A stretch of DNA of 64,000 nucleotides from Sphaerimonospora thailandensis (GTDB lineage Bacteria > Actinomycetota > Actinomycetes > Streptosporangiales > Streptosporangiaceae), in contig NZ_BOOG01000019.1 in the NCBI RefSeq assembly GCF_016863115.1, positions 1 to 64,000 on the forward strand. Direction: 5' to 3'. This document shows positions 1-8,049 of this stretch, piece by piece (the stretch's first letter is position 1; the number at the start of each line of letters is the position of its first letter). The position numbers and the translations under genes are program-made. Under the pieces are notes generated by a model. The model worked only from the letters and a program-made list of their open reading frames with translations, was not told the origin of the DNA and made no database searches.

Positions 1-587
1 TCCATCGTGCCCGAGACCATCGTGCCTGGGGAGGCCGGAGGCCTCATCCACCCGACCGCGGCTATCACGCTCGGCCGGGGCGCTCGCTCGTTCCCGCCCG
101 TTCCCTTGTCCACCAGGCCCCACCGATGACCAGGCCCCACCGACCACCAGGCCCCAGCCACCACCAGGCCCCAGCCACCACCAGGCCCCAGCCACCAACG
201 GAACCTGCGACCAGACGGCAGGGCTTGCCCTTCGCGACGCCGCGGAAGCGGCCTGGCGGCGAAGCCTTCCCTTCAGGGAGCGGAGGAGTCACGAGATCGG
301 GAGATTGGGACGATGTCGGGGATTGTCGAGTGGGCTCACTTACTGGCGTGGGCGCGTTAGGCTGGAAGGGCCGGGCCACCTACCACGGGTGGCCTTCTTC
401 GCGTCAGGTAGAGAGCGATTGGCTTCGACGCGAATGTGGCCTCAAGGGCCACGATCACAACTGGTCTTCCTGGAAAGCCGCCGGTATCGGACTTCTCCCC
501 TACGCAGAGCACCGGGAAGAGCCCAGGACCGCGAACAGGAACTCGGACGCAGAGCCGTACGCGGTGAGCGAGCAACAGAGGATAGAA
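1..587. other. non-coding leader upstream of the RD-rich TPR gene
   Basis: I see no convincing gene here. The in-frame extension of the downstream ORF to position 126 runs through a tandem repeat and has no ribosome binding site, so I treat it as non-coding. The stretch holds a GAGGCC/GGCCTC hairpin (31-36 with 40-45), the 17-bp repeat array at 114-198, a GGCCACC/GGTGGCC hairpin (374-380 with 388-394) followed by TTCTTC, and a GTGGCC/GGCCAC hairpin (436-441 with 447-452). The last two could act as leader structures for the gene that starts at 588. The first 60 bases may belong to an upstream gene that I cannot identify. Confidence 0.5.
114..198. repeat. 17-bp tandem repeat, five copies
   Basis: The core CAGGCCCC recurs at 114, 131, 148, 165 and 182, an exact 17-base period. 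The last three units are nearly identical and the first two differ after the core. Since 17 is not a multiple of 3, and no gene is supported here, this looks like a non-coding minisatellite. Confidence 0.85.
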
Positions 588-2957
588 GTGAACAGAGAAG
601 ACGGGCGTGGCGGCGCGGGCCGTGGCGAGAACAAGCGCCCATACAACCGCGAAAGGGATGGGCACCGGTCCGGAGATGCCGGCGGTGCCTTCCGCGGAAG
701 CGCTCGCGGTAACGGAGGAAGCAGAGGCGACGGGGGTCGCTACGGCGATCGACGGCAGGGATCCTCACCGGATTACGGGGATCGACGCGACCGAGGCGAG
801 CGCGGTGACAGAGGCGACCGCCCGTTTCGACAGGACAGAGGTGGCCCGCGCGGCCAGGAGTCCCGTTCCAGCGGCGGCTACGGCTCGCGAGACCGTGACG
901 AACGGGGCAGTAGGGGCTATGGTGAGCGCGGTTCGTCCCGCAGCGGCGGCGATTATCGTGACCGCGATCGTGACGAGCGTGGTGCTCGTGGCTCTCGGCC
1001 CGACGCCCGTAGTGGTTTCGGCGGACGATACCAGGGTGAACGTCGCAGAGAAGGCGGATACGACGATCGTCGTCAGCGTACGCCATGGAACCGGGACGAC
1101 GACGCGGCCGGAGGCATGAGTGGCCGCCGCTCCTATGGCGATAGGGACGCCTCCCGAAGCGGCTACGGTCGTGACCGTGATGACCGGGGCGGCCGTGATG
1201 ACCGGGGCGGCCGTGATGACCGGGGCGGCCGTGATGACCGGGGCGGCCGGCCGTACCGCGATCGTGATGATCGCCAAGGCCAGGATGCACGGTTCGGTTC
1301 TCCTGGTGGCAGGCCGCAAGGCGGCGGTCGGCGGGAGGGCGCTGATCGAGATGGTCGGGGCTACCGTGACCGTGACTGGGATCGAGACCGGTCGGCAGCT
1401 CGCCGAGGCGGTGGCGGTGGATTCGGAGGCCGGTACGGCTCCCGCGACCGCGATGACGACCGTGGTGGCCGTCCGTTCCGGGACCGGTATGGCCGAGACG
1501 ACACGGGCGGCCGCCCGTTCCGGGAGCGTCGTTATGAATCCGGCGGGCGCGATGAGACAGCCCAGGAACGCTCCGACCGTCCGCGGCGCACCTACGAGGA
1601 CAGAGACTCCTACCGTGATCGGGGGAGCCGCCCGTCGGGTGATCAGGCCGGCTCGCGCGGGAGGTACGGCTCCCGCGATCGTGACCAGCGGAGCGGCCGG
1701 GATGTGGGATCTTTCCGGGATCGCCGGGAAAGTCGGCCAGGGGGAAGCCGTGAGGAGGGCGCTCGGCCCTTCGGAGGCCGTGATCGCGACAGGAGTTCCG
1801 GCGACCGCTCGCGTTCTTTCAGTCGGGAGGACCGGGATCGGCCGCGTTCTTTCAGTCGGGAGGACCGGGATCGGCCGCGCCCCTTCAGCCGTGGTGAACG
1901 CGGCTCGGAAGGCCGTGAGGTGCTGCCCGAACTGGAAGCCGACATCACGCCGGATGAGCTCGACCGGGAGGCTCGGGCGGAGTTGCGCTCGCTTCCGAGC
2001 GACCTCGCCGACCTGGTGGCCAGCCACCTTGTCGCCGTGACGCGTGCGCTGGGCGCGGACGACCCCGAGCGGGCCTACGAGCATGCGAAGGTGGCCCGGC
2101 GCTTCGCCACCAGGATCGGCATGGTCCGGGAGGTCAGCGGCATTGCCGCCTACCGGGCCGGGCAATATGCCGAGGCGCTCGGTGATCTCCGTGCGGCGCG
2201 TAGGCTGACCGGAACCGATGCGTACCTTCCGGTAATGGCGGACTGCGAGCGTGGTCTCGGCCGTCCGGAGCGGGCGCTCGACCTGATCCGTTCGCAGGAG
2301 GCCGAGCGGCTGGATCGCGCGGGCACGATCGAACTCGCGATTGTCGAGTCCGGGGCTCGCCGTGATCTCGGTCAGTACGACGCGGCAGTGATCACACTCC
2401 AGCGGGTGCCCGAACTGCGCGACCCGCAGCCGAAGCCCTGGTCCGCCCGGCTGTCCTTCGCCTATGCGGATGCGTTGGCGGAGGCCGGACATGACGCGGC
2501 GGCGATCGACTGGTTCGCGCGGGCGATGGCCTTCGACGAGGACGGCGAGACCGATGCCGCTGAACGCTACGCCGAGTTGACCGGCACCGCCATCGAGGAC
2601 CTCGAGGAGGACTTCGATGAGGAGGACTTCGCCGAGGGGGACTTCGCCGAGGGGGACTTCGCCGAGGGGGACTTCGACGCGGAGGACCTCGGTGCTGACC
2701 CGAATGAGACGGAGGCATCAGACGTCCTAGCCGAACCGGCTGCCGGACCGACTGCCGCAGATGTGGCCACCACGTCTGAAGGCGATGACGCTGAGCGCCA
2801 GCAGGACGTGTCCGCTTTCGGCCCCGCGTTCATCGAGCCCGACTTCGGCGACATCAAGGACCCGGACGACATCAAGGACCGGGAGGCCGACGAGAAGAAG
2901 CCCGATCTGGGTGATGTGCTCGATGACTCCGCGGACCGGGACAAGTCCGGCGAGTAA
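588..2957 (+). CDS. Arg/Gly/Asp-rich disordered protein with C-terminal TPR domain
   Basis: This 789-residue protein starts at GTG 588, preceded by GAGGATAGAA; an in-frame GTG at 564 is an alternative. Residues 1 to about 440 are low complexity and highly charged, full of RDRD, RGG and GSRG motifs, with four perfect DDRGGR copies near residues 198-221 and two SFSREDRDRPR copies near 409-430. Residues 446-665 form helical TPR-like repeats of the kind found in the conserved actinobacterial protein next to the tlyA block (Rv1691-like). Residues 670-789 are an acidic tail with three AEGDF repeats. RGG/RD regions commonly bind RNA; that role is an inference here. The repeats also create long spurious ORFs in other frames. 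Confidence 0.8.
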   Translation: MNREDGRGGAGRGENKRPYNRERDGHRSGDAGGAFRGSARGNGGSRGDGGRYGDRRQGSSPDYGDRRDRGERGDRGDRPFRQDRGGPRGQESRSSGGYGSRDRDERGSRGYGERGSSRSGGDYRDRDRDERGARGSRPDARSGFGGRYQGERRREGGYDDRRQRTPWNRDDDAAGGMSGRRSYGDRDASRSGYGRDRDDRGGRDDRGGRDDRGGRDDRGGRPYRDRDDRQGQDARFGSPGGRPQGGGRREGADRDGRGYRDRDWDRDRSAARRGGGGGFGGRYGSRDRDDDRGGRPFRDRYGRDDTGGRPFRERRYESGGRDETAQERSDRPRRTYEDRDSYRDRGSRPSGDQAGSRGRYGSRDRDQRSGRDVGSFRDRRESRPGGSREEGARPFGGRDRDRSSGDRSRSFSREDRDRPRSFSREDRDRPRPFSRGERGSEGREVLPELEADITPDELDREARAELRSLPSDLADLVASHLVAVTRALGADDPERAYEHAKVARRFATRIGMVREVSGIAAYRAGQYAEALGDLRAARRLTGTDAYLPVMADCERGLGRPERALDLIRSQEAERLDRAGTIELAIVESGARRDLGQYDAAVITLQRVPELRDPQPKPWSARLSFAYADALAEAGHDAAAIDWFARAMAFDEDGETDAAERYAELTGTAIEDLEEDFDEEDFAEGDFAEGDFAEGDFDAEDLGADPNETEASDVLAEPAAGPTAADVATTSEGDDAERQQDVSAFGPAFIEPDFGDIKDPDDIKDREADEKKPDLGDVLDDSADRDKSGE
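1177..1248 (+). repeat. four perfect 18-bp tandem copies inside the RD-rich gene
   Basis: Unit gtgatgaccggggcggcc occurs at 1177, 1195, 1213 and 1231 with no mismatch. It is in phase with the reading frame and encodes DDRGGR repeats, so copy number can change without breaking the protein. Confidence 0.95.
1812..1877 (+). repeat. 33-bp direct repeat, two copies, inside the RD-rich gene
   Basis: Two near-identical 33-base units begin at 1812 and 1845 with cgttctttcagtcggg. They encode SFSREDRDRPR and keep the frame. A degenerate third copy follows. Confidence 0.85.
2631..2675 (+). repeat. three 15-bp copies encoding the acidic AEGDF repeat
   Basis: Unit gccgagggggacttc is repeated perfectly at 2631, 2646 and 2661 in frame, in the acidic C-terminal tail. 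Confidence 0.95.
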
Positions 2958-2969
2958 CCACATGACGTA

Positions 2970-3019
2970 CGGCAGGGCGCCGCTCGCAACGGTTCACCGT
3001 ATCGGCGGCCGCCCTGCCG
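2970..3019. terminator. bidirectional hairpin between convergent genes
   Basis: CGGCAGGGCG (2970-2979) pairs perfectly with CGCCCTGCCG (3010-3019), and the 30-base loop can pair further. It lies between the ends of two convergent genes and could terminate both. There is no T-run, as is usual in high-GC actinobacteria. Confidence 0.6.
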
Positions 3020-3083
3020 GCGTCGGACTCGGGAAAGAATCCGGAAAGAATGTCCGTTCCGTCATCGGCGAGGCTTCCCGGGA

Positions 3084-4025
3084 TCACGCGTCCGGTGTGC
3101 GGTCCAGCCAGTGCAGGATGCCCGCGACATTCGACGGCGCTCCGCTGAGCAGTTCGAACTGTTCGGCGGTCGCGTCGTCGGCCCGCAGCGCCGTGTAACG
3201 CTCGCGGGTCCGGTCACGGACCATGGCGACGGCGTGGTTGAGGTCGAGACCTTCCGCCCGGGCCTGCCGGGTGAGGTCCACCCACACCCGGAGCTCCTCC
3301 GCTGAGCGCTCCAGGGTCTCGGGGACCGCCTCCACGGGCCCGTAGTGGCTGAACAGCAGGCGTTGGGGTCCCAGCGCCTCGAACAGGGCGATCGAGTCGA
3401 GCGCGACGCCCAGGTCGAAGTCCGGCGGCGGAGTCGCGGGCCGCAGATCGCCCGTCTCCGGCAGGTAGACGCCCGCGGCGTCACCGACGTACAGGTCGCC
3501 GGTGAGGGAGTCGAGCAGCCCGACGTGGTGTTTGGCATGTCCGGGGGAGTAGTGGCTCGACAGCGTCCGGCCGTTTCCCAGGTCGATGCTGCCGGTGTCA
3601 CCCAACGCCCGGATTCGCGCGGCGTCGGTGGGCGCGAGCGTGCCGAACAGCACGTCGAGCTTGTCCCCCCACACCATCTTGGCGCTGGCCATCAGCCGTG
3701 AGGGGTCGGCGAGGTGCCGCGCGCCCTTCTCGTGCACCACGATCTCGGCGGAGGGGTAGTACCCGGCGATGTCGCCCACCCCGCCCGCATGGTCGAGGTG
3801 GATGTGCGTCACCACGACGGTGGCCAGGTCGCCGGTCCCGACACCGAGGGAGGTCAGCGCGTCCCTGACGACGGGCGCGGAGGTAGACGTGCCGGTTTCG
3901 ACGAGGCATGGACGATCGCCCAGGATCAGGTATCCGGCTGTTATGCCCGAATAGCCGGCCATGCGAGTGTCGATCTCGTACACGTCGCCGCCGAGCGGTC
4001 TTACGTTGTCCACTCCCCACCTCAT
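3084..4025 (-). CDS. MBL-fold metallo-hydrolase
   Basis: This 313-residue metallo-beta-lactamase-fold enzyme carries the HIHLDH zinc motif near residues 93-98. Other metal-binding positions are a later His in SPGHAKHH and an Asp in YVGDAAG. The fold hydrolyses esters, thioesters or phosphodiesters; the substrate cannot be read from the sequence. It has no signal peptide and so is probably cytoplasmic. The ATG at 4025 has only a weak ribosome binding site. A GTG four codons later is preceded by AGGTGGGG and may be the true start. It converges on the RD-rich TPR gene and diverges from the SSB-like gene. Confidence 0.8.
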   Translation of the reverse strand: MRWGVDNVRPLGGDVYEIDTRMAGYSGITAGYLILGDRPCLVETGTSTSAPVVRDALTSLGVGTGDLATVVVTHIHLDHAGGVGDIAGYYPSAEIVVHEKGARHLADPSRLMASAKMVWGDKLDVLFGTLAPTDAARIRALGDTGSIDLGNGRTLSSHYSPGHAKHHVGLLDSLTGDLYVGDAAGVYLPETGDLRPATPPPDFDLGVALDSIALFEALGPQRLLFSHYGPVEAVPETLERSAEELRVWVDLTRQARAEGLDLNHAVAMVRDRTRERYTALRADDATAEQFELLSGAPSNVAGILHWLDRTPDA

Positions 4026-4102
4026 AATCCACAGAACGGCATTCGACGCTTCGGGGACCCAGCCTAACCAGCGACAGTGATCCCGGAAAGGAAGGGGATC
4101 GC

Positions 4103-4408
4103 ATGCATCGCAACGAGGTGGTGCTGGTCGGCAGGCTGTCGATGGAGCCGGTCCATCGGGACCTGCCGAGTGGCAACGTGCTCACGCAGTGGCGTCTGGC
4201 CGTCCGCCGGCCGGCGGGCCATCCCGGTTGTCAGCGCTCCGACGCGGTCGAATGCGCCACGTTCGACGACAGCGTGCGCGACATGCTCGACGGATGGCGA
4301 CTCGATGACGTCGTCGAGGTCGAGGGCGCGTTGCGCCGTCGCTGGTGGCGGGGCGGCAACCGCTACGAGGTCGAGGTCAGTACGGCTCGCCGCGTCGAGG
4401 AGGAGTGA
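4103..4408 (+). CDS. SSB-like OB-fold protein
   Basis: This 101-residue protein resembles the N-terminal OB fold of single-stranded DNA binding proteins: it opens with NEVVLVGRLSMEP and continues with strands LTQWRLAVRR and VVEVEGALRRRWWR. It lacks the long acidic tail of the replicative SSB, so it is probably an accessory paralogue, not the essential SSB. ATG 4103 is well supported by AAGGAAGGGG upstream. It stands alone, diverging from the MBL hydrolase and ending 25 bases before the convergent DUF1015 gene. Confidence 0.75.
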   Translation: MHRNEVVLVGRLSMEPVHRDLPSGNVLTQWRLAVRRPAGHPGCQRSDAVECATFDDSVRDMLDGWRLDDVVEVEGALRRRWWRGGNRYEVEVSTARRVEEE

Positions 4409-4433
4409 GCCGGCGACGGGTCAGGCACGGTGA

Positions 4434-5660
4434 TCACTCCGTCGCGAACGTACGCAGGACCAGGCCGGTGCGCGGTTTGGGGCCGAACGAGGTGGACTTG
4501 CGCGGCACCCGTTCACCCTGGGCCGCCACCGCCAGCACGTCGTCGGTCGCCAGCGGGTTGAGCACCACGGCCGTCCCGCCCGTGGCGCGCGCGAGCCGTA
4601 CGGCGGCCTCCGCGTCGTGGTGCACGACCAGCACTGTTTGCTCGCTGTCGTCGATGCCCCAGACTTTCGGCAGCAGGAACATCGTGAGGACGGAGGTGTC
4701 GAGCGACTTCCACCGTGCCGAGCGCTCGGCGGGCATCGCGTGGCCGATCTGCAGGGGGTCCGGGTCCGTGAGCAGATGCGGCGGCCCCTCCCCGGCGAGC
4801 ACGAACGCCGGGCCGGACGCCGTGGCGAGACCGGCGAGGGCGTCTTCGAGAGAGGTGAACTCATGGACCTGCCCGGCGCCCTTGGCCCGGGTCACGGCTT
4901 CCTCGAGCGGCAGGCCGGGGATGACCCGGTGGATCGGCTTCAGGTCCGGTGGGTAGGCGGTCGAGTCCACCAGGAAGGCGAGCCCGTAGTCCCAGGGGCC
5001 GGGCCCGGGGTGGTCGCTCCGCAACGCCTCGTAGGTGGCGTAGCGGTGGTGCCCGTCGGCGATGAGCGCCTGCCGGTCGCGCAGGTCCTCGGCGACCGCG
5101 GCGACCTCGTCAGGGTCGGTGACCGCCCACAGCCGGTGGTGCACGCCGTCGCGGGTGCGCAGGTCGACCAGGGGGAAGCGCTGGGTCGCCACGTCGTCGA
5201 CCAGGCGGGAGGCCGTGCCGCCGCCCTCGTACACCAGGAAGATCGGCTCCAGGTTCGCCTCGGTGGCCCGCATCAGCGCCAGACGGTCGGCGACCGGTCC
5301 GGGCATCACGTGCTCGTGCGGCAGCACTGCTCTCGATCCGACGCACACCGCCCCGATCAGGCCCCGCTGCAGGAAGCCGACACCGTTCTGCTCGTACACG
5401 TACAATCCGGGCAGGTCGTCCACGGTCAGCACGCCGGTTTCGAGCCACTCGAGAAGCTCGTCGCGTGCCTCCCCGTAATGGCTCACTCCGGGAAGGATCA
5501 GCCGCACCACGTTGTTCGGATGACGGCTGAGTAGATCCCGGGCGTCGTCCGGGGAGACGAGATCGTACGGCGGGGAGGTGACCGCGGCCAGATCGTCCAC
5601 CGTGAAGCGCACACCGCGGAACGGACGTAGCACCAGTCCCGCCCGTTCAGAACTCTCCAT
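4434..5660 (-). CDS. DUF1015 family protein
   Basis: The protein is about 408 residues from the Met at 5660. It matches the DUF1015 family: an N-terminal FRGVRFTVDDLAAVTSPPYD segment, a DGHHRYATYEAL motif mid-protein and a long C-terminal domain. The family is widespread; some members are thought to phosphorylate free serine, but I cannot assign that activity here. The ORF is open to 5729, and neither upstream Met has a good ribosome binding site. I chose 5660 because the conserved region begins just after it. It diverges from the short TPR gene with about 90 bases between starts. Confidence 0.75.
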   Translation of the reverse strand: MESSERAGLVLRPFRGVRFTVDDLAAVTSPPYDLVSPDDARDLLSRHPNNVVRLILPGVSHYGEARDELLEWLETGVLTVDDLPGLYVYEQNGVGFLQRGLIGAVCVGSRAVLPHEHVMPGPVADRLALMRATEANLEPIFLVYEGGGTASRLVDDVATQRFPLVDLRTRDGVHHRLWAVTDPDEVAAVAEDLRDRQALIADGHHRYATYEALRSDHPGPGPWDYGLAFLVDSTAYPPDLKPIHRVIPGLPLEEAVTRAKGAGQVHEFTSLEDALAGLATASGPAFVLAGEGPPHLLTDPDPLQIGHAMPAERSARWKSLDTSVLTMFLLPKVWGIDDSEQTVLVVHHDAEAAVRLARATGGTAVVLNPLATDDVLAVAAQGERVPRKSTSFGPKPRTGLVLRTFATE

Positions 5661-5751
5661 ATCGGGCATGTTGCCACAAGGCCCGGACTCCCCGACTGCC
5701 GCGGTGCCCGGATATCGATTCGACGACATGAGACGCAGGAGGCCATACCCA

Positions 5752-6177
5752 ATGACTCAGGGAAGAAACGGGGCGTCGGACTTCTCCGATCACGGCGCCC
5801 CCTCCGGAGACGTCTACGAGTGGTTCACGCGGGGAGTGAAGCTGCTGGGGGAGGGCAGCCCGGCGGCGGCCGCCGCGTTGCTGCAGCGAGCCGCGCAGGC
5901 GGAGCCGGAGTCGCGCAGCATCCGCGAAGCCCTCGCCCGAGCCCAGTTCAACTCCCGCCACTACAGCGAGGCCGCCTGCACCTTCCAGTGGATCGTCGAC
6001 GCGAACCCGGCGGAAGACTACGCCTACTACGGCCTCGGCATGGCCCGGTGGCGTACCGGCGACGTGGAGGGCGCCCAGGAACCGCTCGCCGTCGCCGTGG
6101 CGATGCGGCCCGACCTGCGCCACTACGTCTCGGCGTTGAAGCAGGTGCGCGCGACGCTGCGGGCGAGGCGCGCATGA
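5752..6177 (+). CDS. short TPR protein
   Basis: This 141-residue protein starts at ATG 5752, with AGGAGG at 5737-5742; the ORF upstream of this is not supported. It contains three TPR-like helix pairs, around LLQRAAQAEPESRSIREALA, YSEAACTFQWIVDANPAEDY and AQEPLAVAVAMRPDL. TPR domains mediate protein-protein contacts. Its stop overlaps the HAD phosphatase start (ATGA), so the two are likely translationally coupled. It occupies the position of the TPR gene beside the Rv1692-type phosphatase in other actinobacteria. Confidence 0.85.
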   Translation: MTQGRNGASDFSDHGAPSGDVYEWFTRGVKLLGEGSPAAAAALLQRAAQAEPESRSIREALARAQFNSRHYSEAACTFQWIVDANPAEDYAYYGLGMARWRTGDVEGAQEPLAVAVAMRPDLRHYVSALKQVRATLRARRA

Positions 6178-7241
6178 TCGGCCCTATGACCGGCTCCATG
6201 ACCGGCGCGGGCGACGACGAGGCGGAGCGGCCGCGGGTGCCGCTGCTCCTTGACGCCTACGACACGCTCCTGCTCGATCTCGACGGGGTTGTCTACCTCG
6301 GCAGGAACGCCGTCAGCGGTGCCCCCGAGGCGCTGACGGCGGCCCGGGACCGGGGGGTGCGGCTCGCCTTCGTGACCAACAACGCGTCCAGGACGCCGGG
6401 TGCGATCGCCCAGCACCTGCGTCATCTCGGGGTCCCCGCCGGGCAGGAGGACGTCGTGACCTCTGCCCAGGCCGCCGCCCGGCTGGTGGCCGAGCGGGTG
6501 CCTCCGGGGTCGGCCGTGCTGGTGGTGGGCGGTATGGGCCTGCGCATGGCCGTACGGGCACACGGGCTGCGCCCGGTGACCACGGCGGGCGACGCTCCCG
6601 CCGCCGTGGTTCAGGGCATGTGGGAGGGCCTGTCCTACGGCCTGCTGTCGGAGGGTGCGCTCGCCGTACGGCAGGGCGCGTGGTTCGTGGCGGCCAACGG
6701 CGACACGACGATGCCCACCGGGCGCGGTCAGCTGCCCGGCAACGGTTCGATGGCCCGGGTCATCGCCACGGCGACGGGAGTGGAGCCCGTGGTGGCCGGC
6801 AAGCCGGAGCCGCCGCTGCACCGCGAGTCGATGATCCGTACGGAGTCGCGGCGCCCGCTGGTCGTCGGGGACCGGCTTGACACCGACATCGAGGGCGCCA
6901 ACCGGGCCGGGGTGGACAGCCTGCTCGTGCTGACGGGGGTGGCCGGACCGCTCGACCTGCTCACCGCGGGCCCCTGTCATCGCCCCACGCACATCTGCGC
7001 CGACCTGTCCGGCCTGCACGCCCCCACGCCCCGGGTACGGCGGAGCCGCGCCGGGTGGGAGTGCCGCGGCTGGAGCGCCATGTGGGGGGAGGACGGGCGG
7101 CTCCGGCTCTCCGGTCCGGTGGACGGTGAGGATCCGGTGGACGGGTTGCGCGCCGCGTGCGCCGCCGCGTGGGAGATGGCGGGAGACGGCCGGGTCGATG
7201 AGGACGTCGTCAAGCCGATTCTGTCGGCCCTCGCAGCATGA
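6174..7241 (+). CDS. HAD superfamily (type IIA) phosphatase
   Basis: This 355-residue enzyme carries the HAD nucleophile motif LLLDLDGVVYLG near residues 29-40, the threonine/asparagine motif FVTNNAS, and the acidic motif GDRLDTDIEGA near residue 230. The type IIA cap lies between. The closest characterised neighbour by gene order is Rv1692, a glycerol-3-phosphate phosphatase that recycles phospholipid polar heads; the same activity is inferred. About 60 extra C-terminal residues form a poorly conserved domain. The start overlaps the TPR gene stop by ATGA. Its end is only 3 bases from the convergent SCP2-like gene. Confidence 0.85.
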   Translation: MIGPMTGSMTGAGDDEAERPRVPLLLDAYDTLLLDLDGVVYLGRNAVSGAPEALTAARDRGVRLAFVTNNASRTPGAIAQHLRHLGVPAGQEDVVTSAQAAARLVAERVPPGSAVLVVGGMGLRMAVRAHGLRPVTTAGDAPAAVVQGMWEGLSYGLLSEGALAVRQGAWFVAANGDTTMPTGRGQLPGNGSMARVIATATGVEPVVAGKPEPPLHRESMIRTESRRPLVVGDRLDTDIEGANRAGVDSLLVLTGVAGPLDLLTAGPCHRPTHICADLSGLHAPTPRVRRSRAGWECRGWSAMWGEDGRLRLSGPVDGEDPVDGLRAACAAAWEMAGDGRVDEDVVKPILSALAA

Positions 7242-7244
7242 GGG

Positions 7245-7592
7245 CTACAGGAGCTTGCGCAGGCGGAGCAGGTCGCCGAGGCTGGCGTCGATCTTGACGC
7301 GGCCCCCGAGGAGGGCGCGGGCCATGTCGAGTTCGCCGTTCACCATGGAGATCAGGTCCGTGCTGCTGAGGGTGAGCTTGACCTCCGCTGGGCGGCCGTC
7401 CTCCGGCGGGACCTCCTTGAAGGGGTCGAGCCCTTGGCGGTGGATCCGGCCATAGAAGGTCACGCCGAGGTCGGAGATCCGGCAGGCCAGCCTGCGCTCC
7501 ACCACGTGCTTGGCGCGGTCCTCCTCGCTGATCTCGTCGAACTGCTCGACGAGTCTCTCCAGCGCCGCCCGGCATTCCTCGACGGTCGCCAT
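7245..7592 (-). CDS. SCP2 sterol-transfer-like domain protein
   Basis: This 115-residue protein has the SCP2-type lipid-carrier pattern, ending in STDLISMVNGELDMARALL followed by VKIDASLGDLLRLRKLL. The start is set at the Met at 7592, preceded on the minus strand by GAGAAAGGACAGCAC; the longer ORF is not supported. SCP2-like domains bind hydrophobic ligands in a tunnel; the ligand here is unknown. It is transcribed toward the HAD gene and away from the small gene and tlyA, across a 253-base spacer containing a GGAGACG/CGTCTCC hairpin (7728-7748). Confidence 0.75.
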   Translation of the reverse strand: MATVEECRAALERLVEQFDEISEEDRAKHVVERRLACRISDLGVTFYGRIHRQGLDPFKEVPPEDGRPAEVKLTLSSTDLISMVNGELDMARALLGGRVKIDASLGDLLRLRKLL

Positions 7593-7845
7593 GTGCTGTC
7601 CTTTCTCTCCACGGACCTTCGACGGCCTTCCCCGGACATGACTGTCCGCCACCACGACGGTAGCTTTCCACGTGGGCAGTGTGCGAAATCCGGGAAACGC
7701 GGCAGCCGCCACCGGCGAAGACCCGCTGGAGACGACGCGACCGTCTCCGGCGTCCGATAGCGTCGAGGCGACCAGTTCGGAGGGCGGCGGACATGGCGGA
7801 CGCGGGATACGGCGTGCTCACCGGCCCGCTTGATGGAGGGAACCG

Positions 7846-8049
7846 ATGACCGAGATCGGCGACGCGGGGCCGGAGCGCTCCCCGTTAGGGGGCGATATCG
7901 ATCCGGCGATGTCGCCCATCGGCCGGCTCGGCGACACGCCGGTGGCCGGACACGTTGCGATCTTCGAAGAGGTGCTCACCGGCCTTGAGACCGTGCTCGC
8001 GTCGGTGGACGATCAGGCTCCCGATCCCACCGCGGACGTGCTGCCGTGA
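7846..8049 (+). CDS. small conserved protein upstream of tlyA
   Basis: This 67-residue acidic protein starts at ATG 7846 with GGAGGGAACCG just upstream. It has a short conserved-looking segment, HVAIFEEVLTGLETVLASVD, and no recognisable domain. A small protein gene occupies the same place (Rv1693) in mycobacteria. Its stop codon overlaps the tlyA start (GTGA), so it is likely co-translated with tlyA. Function unknown. Confidence 0.75.
   Translation: MTEIGDAGPERSPLGGDIDPAMSPIGRLGDTPVAGHVAIFEEVLTGLETVLASVDDQAPDPTADVLP

Noticed and set aside
1177-1248. Possible CRISPR array at the 18-bp repeats or the 17-bp repeats at 114-198
   Set aside because: The repeats are directly adjacent without unique spacers, and no cas gene is present.
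442-1290. Long minus-strand and alternate-frame ORFs across the RD-rich gene (442-1290, 765-2492, 607-1119, 1120-2040)
   Set aside because: They arise from the repeat structure and GC bias. Their proteins are repetitive and lack ribosome binding sites and domains.
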